Positions 1 to 11,225 of a stretch of 64,000 nt of DNA are shown here, piece after piece (position 1 is the first letter of the stretch; each line of letters opens with the position of its first letter). Position numbers and translations under genes: made by a program. Below the pieces are notes generated by a model. That model ran no database searches, was not told where the DNA came from, and was given only the letters and a program-made list of their open reading frames with translations. The stretch lies in NCBI RefSeq assembly GCF_001262715.1, contig NZ_CP012328.1, forward strand, positions 496,001 through 560,000, read 5' to 3'. This DNA is from Spiroplasma turonicum. GTDB taxonomy: Bacteria; Bacillota_I; Bacilli_A; Mycoplasmatales; Mycoplasmataceae.

Positions 1-642
1 ATAACTTTAAAAAACCCAGGAATTAATTTAGATGCATCAGATATTATGTTTAGTACAAAAGAAAACTCAAATAATAAATTCCAATCAATAATTGATTCAA
101 CTGAAAAAAGATTTGAAAAGGGAGAAGTAACTTTAACATACACTGTTGTAAATCCTAAAGTTATGGAATTAAAAGATGATATTGGTAATTTAAATATTGG
201 TTCAATTAATAAACCTTACAAAGAAATTACAGTTGATGATATTTACAAAAATCTAAAAATAGTAAACCCTATGACAGGTGTTGAAAAAACAGACTTTAAA
301 ATAGATTATATTTGAGAAGATGAAGTAATAATAAGTGGTACTGGCAATTACAAAGGTAGATTAAACCTATACTTTAATTCTAAATCTACAAATACTAAGT
401 CATTAAATGATATCATAGATCTAAATGACTCATGATTAACAAATGGTGCTTATTATACTTCAAATTTATTAAATTCTGAAAATGATATTGTAAATTACTT
501 AAAAACTAAATATAACTTAACAAAAAACACTGATTATACAATTTCAGTTGATAAAACTTCAATTGAAGATAAATACGTATTTACAATTACTGGAATTAAT
601 AATTACACTGGAAAAGTTATAATCACAGCTGTCAAAAAATAA
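1..642 (+). CDS. Surface/lipoprotein-like protein, C-terminal part (5' end outside window)
   Basis: An open frame runs from the window edge to a TAA at 640-642, with TGA read as Trp. The visible 213 residues are rich in Asn, Lys, Thr and Ile. They look like repeated beta-sandwich modules: at least two stretches end in a pattern like G-N/T-Y-K/T-G-K/R followed by alternating hydrophobic residues (GTGNYKGRLNLYF and GINNYTGKVIITA). Similar modules occur in the lipoprotein at 5275, so this is probably an exported surface protein. The signal sequence and any lipobox are upstream of the window. No enzymatic motif is visible, and a strong terminator follows directly. Confidence 0.6.
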
Positions 643-650
643 TATTTTAT

Positions 651-677
651 AAAACTCTATATAATAGAGTTTTTTTG
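651..677 (+). terminator. Rho-independent terminator
   Basis: The stem aaactcta/tagagttt is closed by a short AT loop and followed by a run of seven T. It lies 9 bases after the stop codon of the first gene. Confidence 0.8.
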
Positions 678-756
678 TTTAAAATGTTATAAAAAGATTT
701 TTTAATATACTATTTTATTTTTAATTACTAAAAAGTTTAAGAATTAATGATTGTTA

Positions 757-762
757 TATAAT
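757..762 (+). promoter_or_regulatory. -10 box of the 789 gene
   Basis: A TATAAT sits about 26 bases before the start codon, with an AAGAAGGA ribosome binding site between the two. No convincing -35 box is visible. Confidence 0.45.
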
Positions 763-788
763 ACTATATTTAAAGAAGGATATTTATA

Positions 789-2870
789 ATGAAAAAAACA
801 ATATTGATAACATGTGCTTTATTAAGTACTATAGGATTAAATGCAGCTTTATTTCTTAAAATTTCAAATAATAGTGTTACAACAAGCAATAACTCAAATA
901 CAAACAATTCTAGTAATGAAGTAAATAAATATTTAGATCAAATGCCTGATATTAAAACTGATTTAGGTTCATTAAGTTCCTTAGAAAAATCCAAAATTAT
1001 AGAAACATTTAAAAGTTATAATAAAAAGTTTGCAAATGATGAAATAAGTATCAAGCAATTTGGTGAAAACTTTGCAGAGATAACTATAAAAAATTTTATA
1101 GGAAAGTTAAAGGTTACTTTTAAAATAAGTAGTTTTCAAGGTTTATTTAAAATAAGTGACCTTGGCATTATATCTGAATACACTAATGAAAGTGTAGTTT
1201 CAAAAATCGAAGAAAAAAATGAGTCATTTAAAATTTTTGATAAATCAAGCTTACAATATAGTTTTAAAGGAATTAATATCTTTGAAGTTTATTCTAAAAA
1301 TATTAACAAGTCTTATAATTTTAATATAACACCTAAAAATCTTTTTACAATTATTCCTAATTTGACTATTCAATCTAAAATAAATAATCCTTATGATAAA
1401 TCTGAAATTATTAATGCATTAGCTTCAATTAATCCAATATTAAATTTTGAAAAATCTTTGTTATTAGTTGATGAAAATTCTATGACATATAATGGTGCAG
1501 TTGTTTACACTAACAAAAGTTTTGATAATAAATCTAGACTAACAGTTAACTATCAAGTAAATCAATTTACTAATATGATTAACACAACTAACATTGGTGA
1601 GATTAATAGTTATAGAGAAGAAAACATAATAAATGATGTATTAAATAAGAATAGTATATTGAGAGATTATTATAAAAATAAATATTTAAATATTGTTATT
1701 ACAAATAAAGGGGCTTGAAAATCAAGTTTAAAAATAACTAAAGTAGGTACATCAACTAGCTCTACTATAGATTTTAGTTATAAAGCTGCTAACGTTGACA
1801 TATTGTTAGACAACAAAGCAATTTATGGCAATATTTATTGATTTAATAAAATTAAGTCTGGTGATGAACAAATTAAAGACGTTTTAATTGAAAAAAATAG
1901 TTTATTAAAAGATTTTAGTAAAAATGATTTAATAGTAAATTCTTTAAGTTATAAATCATTAGAACCAAGTTTAGAATATATTTATTATACATTTAGTTTG
2001 ACAATAAAAAATATTAATGGTAGATCTTCTACTATAGAAGGTTCAATTCGTAGGTATGTTTTATATTATCATATTAAAAACTTCGACTTAGGTAAGTTAA
2101 ATTGATCAAATGAAGGTGAAGTTATTTCAAAATTAAGATCTGCAAATCCAGATATTTATTATGAAGAATTAAAACAAATTAAAGTTGATAGTTTTAATAA
2201 GGGTATAAATATTGAAGCTAATAATGATTCATTAGTATATAAAGGTAGTTGAGTAATTAAAATGGATACTGACATGTATAAAAAAGATATTTCAACTTCT
2301 GTTTATAGAAATCCAGATAATGATATTATTTATGGAGGTGTATCAAGAGAAAGTGCATATCTTGCACTTGGTTTTCCAGAAAATACAGGTAAAACAAATG
2401 TTGCAGAATTCGGATTTACAACTTCAACAAGATATCAATTTGATTTTAATAATTCTACAATTGATGATTATGCTAATAAAAAATTAAAATACTCATATGA
2501 TTTTATGGTTTATAAGGTTAAAAATAGTGATCGTCCTAATGTAGCGGCTACTAGTTCAGAATTACAAAAATTTGATACTAGCAATAAAGAAGAAACAGTA
2601 CCACTGAATAAAATAGCAACAAGTTCTGGTTATTCAGGTAGATTTACTAAGCATTTAACAAATATGAAAGTAAAATACAGGGATTGATATTGCGATGCAG
2701 ATGATTTTTATTATGTATACATTGATGCAATAATTGATTACAATATAAAAGTTGTTGATAATAAAATTAAATTTAGTATGACATCACAATGAACAATTGA
2801 AAAAGGTATTGAGTGTTATACAACACTTGTTAACTTTAGATTTACATTGCATTATATTGATATAGTTTAG
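789..2870 (+). CDS. Large membrane-anchored surface protein, unknown function
   Basis: This encodes 693 aa with TGA as Trp, starting at ATG 789 behind AAGAAGGA. The N-terminus (MKKTILITCALLSTIG) is a hydrophobic export or anchor segment. It has no cysteine at the usual lipobox position, so unlike its neighbours it is probably an uncleaved anchor or a secreted protein. A Ser/Asn-rich linker (about residues 27-45) follows, then a long extracellular region. That region holds repeated units with an I-I-N/K-D-V-L-x-K/E-K/N-N-S-x-L-x-D-Y/F pattern (around residues 275 and 360). No catalytic motif is visible. A surface or adhesin-like role is inferred only from the architecture. The gene is followed by IS3-family debris. 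Confidence 0.6.
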
Positions 2871-3492
2871 ACCAGATTCAAAATAATATATTTATCATCA
2901 AAAAATTATTTTGTAAATTGAAAAAGTGTCTAAAATAAATTCTACACTATATATAGGTTTAGTTTTTTTTATCTAAAAGACTTAATAATTTATTTGTGGA
3001 TAATAATAATTAAAAGGTTTAAAAGCAAATTATTTATTAAATTTATAAAAACAATACTATAAAGTTAAAGCAATTTGATATAAGATATAATAAAAATGAG
3101 GATATTTCTGCTTGTTTATAAAAATTGGTTTATTATTTCGATAAGCTACAATTAATAAAATATAATATATTTAATCAAAACTCCCAAACATTTATAAAAG
3201 AATTGTTTTACTTAGATTTAACAATACTGTAAAATCAAGTTTATTCTTAAAATAATTTTGATAATAATATAGAAAATATTTTAGAATTCACTTTTTGTTG
3301 AATTAAATAGTTTGTTTATAAATAGATATAATAAATTAATAAATTAGAGTTATATTAAATTATAAATTATAAAATTATTAACTTAAATAGATTCTCAAAT
3401 GAAACATTTAATTATTTTGCCCATTGTTATAAATATAAAAAATATAATACAAATATTTTTAAAAAATTAAAACTATTAAAGTAAAAAGGAAG
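2871..3492. other. Gene-free stretch with decayed insertion-sequence fragments
   Basis: No open frame of useful length is present. Two pieces can be aligned by eye to the IS3-type element that follows: 3111-3216 to its 3' end, and about 3388-3463 to the segment that encodes its third catalytic motif. The rest (2871-3110) shows only AT-rich sequence and a short inverted repeat, gtgtctaaaataaattctacac, near 2927. That repeat could be the end of another element. Confidence 0.5.
3111..3216 (+). repeat. Relic of the 3' end of an IS3-family element (older copy)
   Basis: This segment aligns by eye to bases 4863-4951 of the adjacent element. Both have TTGTTTATAA, then CTACAATT, then AAATATAATATATTT, then ATCAAAA, then a TATAAAA..AG-TTG block, and end in TACTTAG. 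It has many substitutions, including in the terminal repeat, so it is a more decayed, earlier insertion of the same family. Confidence 0.6.
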
Positions 3493-3541
3493 CTAAGTAG
3501 ACCAGTATAAAATTACTGGTTTTTTTGATAGAAAGGAAATA

Positions 3542-4084
3542 ATGCCAAAAATTTATGATAAGAATATAAAAACTGAAGCCGTAAAAAGGTACAAAAACGG
3601 TGAAAATATAGACAAAATAGCTAATGATTTAAATATTAAAGCAGGATCGCAATTAATAAGAATCTGATATAAGTCCTCAAAATCTTGTTATTCTTATAGT
3701 ATATATAAGGATTGCAAAGAGGTTAAATTGATGAGTCAAAAGTTAAAAAAAGATTTTATTTCTAAGGAACTTAAAGAAAAAAATAAGGAAAATAAAATAC
3801 TTAAGGACCGAATAAAAAAATTAGAAAAAAACTTAAAGTTTGAGATAGAAGAAAAAATGTTAGCAATAGCGAGTAAAGAAATATTGGAAAAGTCCATTCC
3901 TTCTTGCACGGCAACAATATTGATGAATTTATTGAAAATGAGCAAGAAGGAAAAGATAATGATAATGGCAACAAAAGCTTATAAATATTATGCATGCACT
4001 CAAATATATTATTTAGTTGCTAATTATGACATGGGGACCAATAGGCTTTTAAATTATTTTAAAGTTCATAAAAATACTTATTAG
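3542..4084 (+). CDS. IS3-family transposase OrfA
   Basis: This reads as 180 aa from ATG 3542 (ribosome binding site GAAAGGAA) with one TGA as Trp. Residues 10-45 (KTEAVKRYKNGENIDKIAND and onward to IRIWYK) match the helix-turn-helix of IS3 OrfA proteins, which binds the element ends. Residues 63-115 form a Lys/Glu-rich coiled coil, the usual OrfA multimerisation region. The C-terminal part (LLNYFKVHKNTY) resembles the start of OrfB proteins, so the frame has probably fused with what was the OrfA/OrfB overlap. The frame is open, but without OrfB it is probably not functional for transposition. Confidence 0.65.
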
Positions 4085-4093
4085 AAATTCAAA

Positions 4094-4938
4094 ATGAAAT
4101 TAAAATTAGAAAACCCTATTTTGTTATACAAATACAAGCTAAAGATTCCCACTATTAATAGCTTTGAAAATGAAAGATTTGAAAATGCAGTAGACTTAGT
4201 AAAAGATTTAAATAAGTAAATAATGATTTACAAACAGGTTCTCTTTTAATAAGGAAATTAATTTTTGTTAATAAAAATAAAAGAGTCTCTCAAAAAATGA
4301 TTAACCTAATCAAAAGAGAAAAACCTGAGGTATTTAAAAACTCATTTAGTAGGGATAATTTTTAAAAAATCAAGTTATTTAAATGAATCTAAAAAACATA
4401 ACTCTTATGTTAGAGATGATTTTATTGAAATGAATTACAATACTCCTAATGTAGTTGGAGTTGATGGTACTAATCTAAAAATAGAATTATATAATTATTC
4501 TTATAAAACAAAATTAAATTGCATGATATCTTATGACTGGGATTAAAAACTATTATTGCATATAACTTTGATAAAAATGAAAATTCAAACGGCTCGTTAA
4601 AGGTTTTTAAAAGAATAAATGAGTATTCAATAAACACTAAATCAAACAAAGTAATACAATCAGACAGAGGTATAGCTTTCTCATGTTAAAAAATATTTGA
4701 ATATGTAAATAAGAATAATAATATAGTGCATTCTATGTCTAGAAGAGGTTTTAAACATAACGCCTCAACCGAAAGTTTAAATAGATGAGTAAAAGAAAAG
4801 TTTTTTAAAACTTATGGCTGTAAATTTAAAAATATACAAAATTTTTATGATACTTTAGAAAATTTGTTTATAACTTTAACAAACTACAATTTTTGAAATA
4901 TAATATATTTGATCAAAAAACCAGCATATATAAAATAG
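4094..4938 (+). pseudogene. IS3-family transposase OrfB, broken
   Basis: Pieces of the DDE integrase core are found in order but in different frames. The first Asp is in VVGVDGTNLKIE (about 4451-4487). The second is in VIQSDRGIAFS (about 4651-4683). The third, Glu, is in NASTESLNRWVKEKFF (about 4760-4808). In-frame stops lie at 4217, 4544 and 4687, and the frame changes between 4544 and 4558 and again earlier. An intact OrfB would be about 270-290 aa. This copy is dead. Confidence 0.85.
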
Positions 4939-4951
4939 TTGGTCTACTTAG

Positions 4952-5274
4952 GTTACGCAATGCTTAAATTAAAAAATGAAGTTTATTTTACAATTATTTA
5001 TTAATTAAATATAGTTTTTATTATTAAATTATTTTGTTTAACTAAGGAAATAAATTTTCTATTAAATAAATATATAATAAAAAAAATTTATTTAATAACT
5101 TTTAAGTTAATTTTAGGTTGATATGTAACACTTATAAGATTTATAAATAATAACTTTAAGTAAAAAAAATAAAAAGTCAATAGATTTTCATTGTTTTAAT
5201 TAATATTAAATTAATTTATAGTTTCTAAAAAAAATTTATAAACTTTGTTTTATATAATTATTTTGGAGGAAATT
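4952..5274. other. AT-rich intergenic region with a perfect inverted repeat
   Basis: No gene is seen. An 11-bp perfect inverted repeat (attaaataaat at 5061-5071, complement at 5086-5096) could form a hairpin but lacks a T-run. A TATAAT at 5253-5258 lies too close to the next ribosome binding site to be a confident promoter. Confidence 0.4.
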
Positions 5275-6711
5275 ATGAAAAAATTATTAAGTATATTAAC
5301 AGCAATAGGGATAATTGCAACTACTGGGGCTACAGCTGTTTCTTGTAGCGATAAAAATGAAAATGGAACTCAAATAGAAAAAAAAGATTTGTCAACTTTA
5401 GAAACAAAAAACTTAGGAAAAATATCTGGTCAAGGAGACTTGCCTGATATTAATAATATCGTTGATGCAATAAACAATACAAATAAAGATTTTGGTTTAA
5501 AAGCAACTGATGTTGACTTTGATGGCAGCGTAACAACTACAAGTTCAAAAATAAAAGCAAAAGACAGTTCTACATCATTTATAGGGAGTGTAGAAGTTAC
5601 CTATGAATATAAAAAAACTAGATCATCATTTGATTTAGCATTAATTGAGTCTGTTGTAAATAATAAAGGATTAGGGGAGATTGTAAGACCTTCAAATCTT
5701 AATACAGGTAAAATAATGGTTCCTGATTTAAAAAATACAAACACAATATTTGATTCAATTAAATTATTTGTAAAAAAAACATTAGACAAGGCAAAAGAAC
5801 TTGCTAACATTGATTTGAATCTAGAAACATTAATTAATCTTATTAACATTGATTTTAAAGATACAAATGATAACTCAGTTAATTTGGGTGAGACAAGCAA
5901 AAATGATATTAGTAAACTAGTTTTAACTGTAAAAGAAGGTCATGAAAATGATGTTGATGGTTATACAATAAATGGTAAAGCTACTATTGTTTTAGGTAAA
6001 CAAGAAAATTTTAAGGATAAATTTAAAAAAACAGATTTAGACTCAATAGAAATGAGTCAAGATGATTTTGATGATTCTTATACTTTATCTCAAAAAATAA
6101 TATATGCATTTACTAAAAAAAATAGTGTTAATGCATCAAGTTCTGAGTTTGTAATTGAAAATATAAATAAAGATGATAAAAACAATTGCACCGCAATTAT
6201 TTCAACTGATATAAATAGTACTTACACTAATGAACCATTAAGTTTAAAATTTAAAGTTACAATTAAAAGTGAAAGTGAACTACCACAAATATGAAATTTA
6301 ACTGAAATGGAAAATGGTGGAGAATCATTAACTGGTCAATTGGAACCAATCTACTTAACAACTGAAGAAAAAGGACCTGATTTATATAGAGAATTATTTG
6401 AAGGAATAACAAATGTTTCTGATTATGATGCAGCATTTCCAACTTACTGAGAATCACTTGCAAATGGTAAAAAATACTTCTTTGACAATCAAGGTAATTC
6501 TGAATCAATTAAAGGTACAGCAAGTTCAAAAAATGTTATAGATAATTTTGAAACTATATTTGATATTGTTATAAATAAATCTAATCCTAATGAAGAAATA
6601 GGTTCAAAAGGAACTATAACTTTAACAGTGAAAAACAATAGCTATAAATTAGATTATATGCACAGTATAAGTGGATCAATTAAGATATATTATTCATTAG
6701 ATGAAGAATAA
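5275..6711 (+). CDS. Lipoprotein with repeated extracellular modules
   Basis: This encodes 478 aa. Start ATG 5275 is chosen because GGAGGA lies 5 bases upstream; an in-frame ATG at 5245 has no ribosome binding site. The signal peptide MKKLLSILTAIG ends in the lipobox AVSC, with Cys24 as the predicted lipidated residue after cleavage by signal peptidase II. The mature part has a polar linker and then modules of the type D-D-x-x-x-S-x-T-L-S-x-K-I-x-x-A-x-x-x-x-N, each followed by a beta-rich stretch. A distinct C-terminal domain begins around residue 340 (WNLTEMENGG). The function is unknown; it probably faces the outside of the membrane. A terminator follows. Confidence 0.75.
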
Positions 6712-6741
6712 TATATCTACAAATTAAATAAATATTTAATT

Positions 6742-6770
6742 ATAACCAACTTTTGTTGGTTATTTTATTT
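6742..6770 (+). terminator. Rho-independent terminator
   Basis: The hairpin ataaccaac/gttggttat has a four-base loop and is followed by tttattt, 30 bases after the lipoprotein stop codon. Confidence 0.75.
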
Positions 6771-6793
6771 ATTTTATTAAATAAACATATAAA

Positions 6794-6802
6794 TGTTATA
6801 AT
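6794..6802 (+). promoter_or_regulatory. Extended -10 promoter (TGTTATAAT) of the permease gene
   Basis: TGnTATAAT lies 27 bases before the start codon, just after the preceding terminator. This supports independent transcription. Confidence 0.5.
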
Positions 6803-6828
6803 TAAAAATATTAAAAGAAAGTGATAAT

Positions 6829-8475
6829 ATGGATAATAATATAAAAAAAATAGACCCAACAGAAACTTTGTATACTCAAATAAGTAACATAAAAACTAGA
6901 AAATCAGCAGCATTTGACTTCTGAAGAGTTTTTTCTATTGTTTTTGGAAACTCAATTGGTGTTGGTATATATTTAAAAAGTAAACAAGCTTTATTAGCTG
7001 CTCATAACCCGTATATTGTTTTAATTGTTCTTGTTTTAATGTCTTTTATTGGTATATCAATGGTTTTTGTGTTTATTGAATTAGGTACAAGTATAAAAAA
7101 TAGATATCATACTCATACTTCTTTTGCAGAAACTTTCATAGGTAGAAGGACTGGCAGTATTTTTTCATTATTTTATTGTTTAATTTATATACCTGTTTAT
7201 GTAGGTTTAATGGCAATAACTGTTTCATATTATGTATTTCGTTCCTTTGACGATTATTTTGGATCTAATCCATGAATAAACCAAGATTTAGAAGCTTTTT
7301 TAATTATATTTATTGCAGTATTCATAATATTTTTTATGTGTATATCAAATGGTCATGCATCAAATGGTTGATTTAAATACTTACATATATTTTTTAATAA
7401 TTTAAAATTTGTACCATTAATTTTTGTAATAGGTTTAGGTTTTTTTGCTAAGTTTCACTCTAATACAACTGCATTTATTAGTGAAAATACAACTCAATGA
7501 AAATTTAGTTATTTTATATTAGTTATTCCTATGTTATTGTTTGAACTTGATGGATTTATGTATGGATCAAGTATTGAAAAAGAAATTAAACATAAAAAAA
7601 TGCTTGCATTTGGTCAAGTTATTGGAATAATTATGGTTCTGTTTGTAAATATATTATTTGCTGTTGCATTATATTTTGGTACAATCAATGCAGATTCATT
7701 TTCTCTTATATCATCATTATTGCCTAAAGAAGGTGCATTAGCTTGTAAATTATTAATTGCACTTGTTGTTTTAGGATCTGTTGCAGGTTTTAGTAGTTTT
7801 GGTGTTATAAATTTAACAAGCACAACTGATAATAAAGGACCTCAATTAGTTTATTATAAAAAAAGTAAATCAATGATTTCATATAAATTAAGTGGTTATT
7901 TAAATGCAATAATAATTTCATCAACTTTGTTAGTATTATCATTAACTTCTTGATTTGTCTATAGAAGTTATATTGATAAGAATAATGTTACAAATGAATT
8001 TTATTATGTTGGTCAAGCAGTAACTTTTTTAATAGATAAAATTTCAGATTCTGTTGTTGTGCTTGCATTTACTACTTATTTAATCCTTATGTTAGCAGCA
8101 CTTGTTAATCATAAAACAAAAAAAGTAAAGGATGTTTTAAATGTTAAAGGAAGTGTATATTTTAATATAATTGCTTCATCAATCATGGCTTCTTTTCTAC
8201 TTTATATTTATTATGATATTTTTAGTAAGTTAGGTTCTAATGAAATAGGACAAATTTTACAACCAACCTTTGTATTTGTATTTACAATTATGTTAGTTAT
8301 TTTCTTTATTATAAATGAATGCAAATTATCAAAAGTTAATATTGATAATAATGATTTTATTTTGAGAATTAATCCAAAAAATTGAAATAAAAATTATAAT
8401 AAGCTAAAAGAAATGGAAAATTATAAAAACAAAAATAAAAAATTTTATGACAGTTTAAAAAGCAGTAATAAATAA
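6829..8475 (+). CDS. APC-superfamily amino acid permease
   Basis: This encodes 548 aa with TGA as Trp, and the start ATG 6829 follows AAAGAAAG. After a charged N-tail, the segment FWRVFSIVFGNSIGVGIYLKS (around residues 27-47) matches the first membrane helix of amino acid-polyamine-organocation transporters, where the G-x-G-I/V-Y motif lines the substrate site. Hydrophobic segments continue to about residue 515, consistent with about 12 helices. LLFELDGFMYGSSIEKE (around 240-255) resembles the helix-6 region of the family. The C-terminal 35 residues are Lys/Asn-rich and cytoplasmic. Substrate specificity cannot be read from the sequence. No strong terminator follows. Confidence 0.8.
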
Positions 8476-8582
8476 TAACTTATTAATTGATTATATAAAA
8501 TATTTTTATTTTTTAAAAAGATGTTAATCTTTAAAGTAATAAAAAAAAATTATGTTAATATTTTTTTAATTAAGGAGATTAT

Positions 8583-9785
8583 ATGAAAAAAATATTATCT
8601 ATAATATCATCTTTATCATTATGTATAAATATATCATCAACTATAATCGCATGCACCAATGATACAAAAGAAATTATTTATAAAATTCCTGAATTAAATA
8701 ATTTTTATGTTTTAGGAGATAGTCTAAGTGATGCTGGTGGTTATAAATATATTGCACAAGCTTTAATTGATAAAAATTCTAATAAAGGATACAAATTTGA
8801 TTTTAGAGGTAATTTTAAGACTGAAGATGCAATAAGAAATCAATTTCCATCATATTCTAATGGAATTACTACTGTTGAATGATTAAATAGTTATTTTGGA
8901 TTTGATGGACCTATGAAAACTGCAGGAGAATTATTGGTTGGTAAAGATAATCAAAATGGTAGAAATTATGCAGTTGGTGGTGCTAGAGCATGAGATGATA
9001 TTACATTAACTTTAAGAGAAGCAAATATTAATAAAACCAAAATGAAAGTTGATATTTTATCACAAGCTAATGCTTTAGTTAGTCAAAAAAAATTGACCGA
9101 AAATGATTTAGTATTAGTTGAAATTGGTGGTAATGATATGATGGATGTTTTATTAAGTCTTGCAGACTCATCTTTGCCAAAAAAAGATGAAATTATAAGG
9201 AAATCATCTGAAAACATATATTTAGCATTAAATACAGTATTGTCAACTGGGGCAAATGTTTTATTTATGAATTCACCTGATTTAAGACAATTGCCAACAG
9301 TTAAAGGTGGTGAATTAGATAGATATGGTAAGGTTACTGCACTTTCTAATGCAGCACCAAGTTTAGTTAATTTGCTTCACACATATGATGATGAATATCA
9401 TCAAAAAACCGATGAAGTAATTTCTAATTTAAAAGAAGTTTATAATTATAAAATATTTCAATATGATTTGTATCATAATTTTAAAAATATAATTACTAAT
9501 TATAGTGAGCTTTATTCAAAAACCTTTAATAAATCTTTAAATATAGTAAATAATTTTGGTGTTGATGGAACATATTTTAAGTCAGATGAAAAATTATTTT
9601 ATATGCAAAATTCTAATGTTAAAGGTCATGAAACTAATGAAATTGATAATTATTTTTTTATAGATCAAGTACACCCTACAAGATATGTACATCAATACGT
9701 AGCTAAAACTATATATAATTTCATTTGTGATTCTTTCTTTAAAATAAGACAAAAAATGGAAATAAAATTGGATTTAATAAACTAA
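8583..9785 (+). CDS. GDSL/SGNH-family lipase or esterase, lipoprotein
   Basis: This encodes 400 aa, starting at ATG 8583 behind AAGGAG. The lipobox IIAC puts the lipidated cysteine at residue 24, so the enzyme is predicted on the outer face of the membrane. Block I, FYVLGDSLSDAGG, carries the catalytic Ser47. Block III is VEIGGNDMMD. Block V, FIDQVHPTRYVHQYV, supplies the Asp and His of the triad. Length and order fit the SGNH hydrolases related to thermolabile hemolysin and phospholipase A. The substrate (host lipids or other esters) is unknown. A paralogue without a signal peptide lies at 14731-15831 on the other strand. A weak hairpin follows the stop. Confidence 0.85.
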
Positions 9786-9979
9786 TAATTAATAAAATTA
9801 GTAATTATTTAAAAATAGATAGTTCAGACTTTAAGTAATAGAAATAACATTATTATTGAATTTGTTTACATACTTTAATTTATAAAAATGTTTTTATAAA
9901 TTAAAAATATTTTTATAAACTTATTTGTTACTAAACTTTTGTAGTACTATTATCAAGTAGTAAAAATAGGAGATAAGGT

Positions 9980-11062
9980 ATGAAAAAAGTATTAACATTA
10001 TTAACTGCATTTGCAATAAGTGCATCAGCAAGTAGCACAGTTATTGCATGTGGTTCAAAAAGTAAAGATGAAGTTATTAACTTAGATTTTACATCAAAAT
10101 CTAAAACAGTAGCAGCTGCAAAAACAGTTTATGATACATTCAAAGGTGATAATGCACCAAGTGAAAACTCAAACCTAGTAATAAATTTCAATTTACCAGG
10201 TGACATAAATGGTTCAGTTAAGTTCTCTAATAAGCAGTACAAAGATATATTTACTTCTGAAAATAACACTGAAATATTAAATAGTCTTAATAAAACTGTA
10301 AGAGGAAATGTTGAAAACAAGGATGATTTAAAAGATGTTGAGCAAAATATGCAAAAAGCATTCAATAATTATTTTGTAACCAAAGCATTTATGGATGATA
10401 TGAAAAAATCTTTTGAAAATGCAGGTTCAAATAATTTGGGTACAGTAAATGTGAAAGATGCATACAGTGAAAAAGTAAATAAAAAAACAGAGTATGATGA
10501 TTTGACAAGTAAAGTAGAATCTTGAATGAGTTCGACATTGTCAGTTGAAATACCAGAAAACACATTTATTTCATGATTAGATCTTGATTATTCATCATTA
10601 GCTGGTTGAAAAATCAGTATAAAATTAATGATCGATTCAAATGGTAATCATATTTATGATGATGCTGATAAAGATCAACCAGAATCAAACCAAATTGGAT
10701 TAGATGTAAAACAACTAAAAAGTAATTCTACACAAGCAGAAGTTGATGCAGAAAATAAAAAAGAAAGCTGAATGGATAAGGCTAAAAATAGTGTTGCTTT
10801 AGGTATTTATAAATTTAAGCTTTTTTTACAACAATTAGTTCTAACAAATGGTAAAGATTGATTAGAAGAAGTTACAATAAACTTATTAGTTGGTTTTGGA
10901 GGTCAAGCAATTAGTTTAATACCGGCATTAAAGGCTTTATTAAAAGTACCAGGTGCTGAGTTTATATTAAATAAACTAATTTTGATACCTTTAAGTTCTA
11001 AATTAGCCAAACCTTTAGTAAATATGATTGTTGATTGAGCTAATAACAATGCAAAGGCATAA
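9980..11062 (+). CDS. Lipoprotein with hydrophobic C-terminal region
   Basis: This encodes 360 aa, with ATG 9980 behind TAGGAGA. The signal peptide has lipobox VIAC (Cys24) followed by GSKSKDE. The first 180 residues are polar and look alpha-helical. Residues 290-350 contain two hydrophobic stretches (LLVGFGGQAISLIPALKALL and EFILNKLILIPLSS), unusual for a lipoprotein. They could insert into a membrane or mediate assembly. No catalytic motif is visible. The Ala/Ser-rich signal and Ile/Lys-rich mature part resemble other Mollicutes lipoprotein families, but I cannot name one with confidence. A clear terminator follows. Confidence 0.7.
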
Positions 11063-11078
11063 AACTTTATATTTATTA

Positions 11079-11106
11079 AAAAAATCTACAATAGTAGATT
11101 TTTTTA
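11079..11106 (+). terminator. Rho-independent terminator
   Basis: The hairpin aaatctac/gtagattt is followed by a run of T, 17 bases after the lipoprotein stop. Confidence 0.8.
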
Positions 11107-11193
11107 ATACTTTAAAAGTATCAATTAATAATATAATAAAATAGTTTTTTTATAATATAAATCAATTTTATTTTTTTAGGGTATATAATTTTC

Positions 11194-11213
11194 TTGACAA
11201 TAATATTAGTCAA
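11194..11213 (+). promoter_or_regulatory. Possible operator between -10 box and ribosome binding site
   Basis: The inverted repeat TTGAC-N10-GTCAA lies just downstream of a TATAAT at 11184-11189 and ends beside the AAAGGAGG ribosome binding site of the aldo/keto reductase gene. The position fits a repressor site, but five-base arms in AT-rich DNA are weak evidence. Confidence 0.25.
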
Positions 11214-11225
11214 AAGGAGGAAAAT

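Larger units (their letters stand above)
3493..4951 (+). mobile_element. Degenerate IS3-family insertion sequence
   Basis: The element is about 1.46 kb, within the usual IS3-family size. It is bounded by inverted repeats: ctaagtagacca at 3493-3504 and its complement tggtctacttag at 4940-4951. The match extends imperfectly inward on both sides to a ccag...tggtttttt block. It holds an orfA with a helix-turn-helix and an orfB carrying the three DDE motifs of an IS3-type integrase core. OrfB is broken by stops and frameshifts, so the element cannot make its own transposase. No clear target-site duplication is visible. Confidence 0.85.

Noticed and set aside
3736-3995. Two minus-strand open frames opposite the transposase orfA
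   Set aside because: They are antisense shadows of a Lys-rich coding region (Phe/Ser/Leu-rich translation) and have no ribosome binding site.
5253-5258. TATAAT just before the 5275 lipoprotein gene
   Set aside because: The start site would fall within the ribosome binding site, so it is more likely chance in AT-rich DNA.
5601-6508. Two minus-strand open frames opposite the 5275 lipoprotein
   Set aside because: They have no ribosome binding site and low-complexity translations, while the plus-strand gene has a clear signal peptide.
9782-9812. Terminator after the 8583 esterase
   Set aside because: The aataatta/tagtaatta pairing is weak, all A-T, and lacks a T-run on the 3' side.
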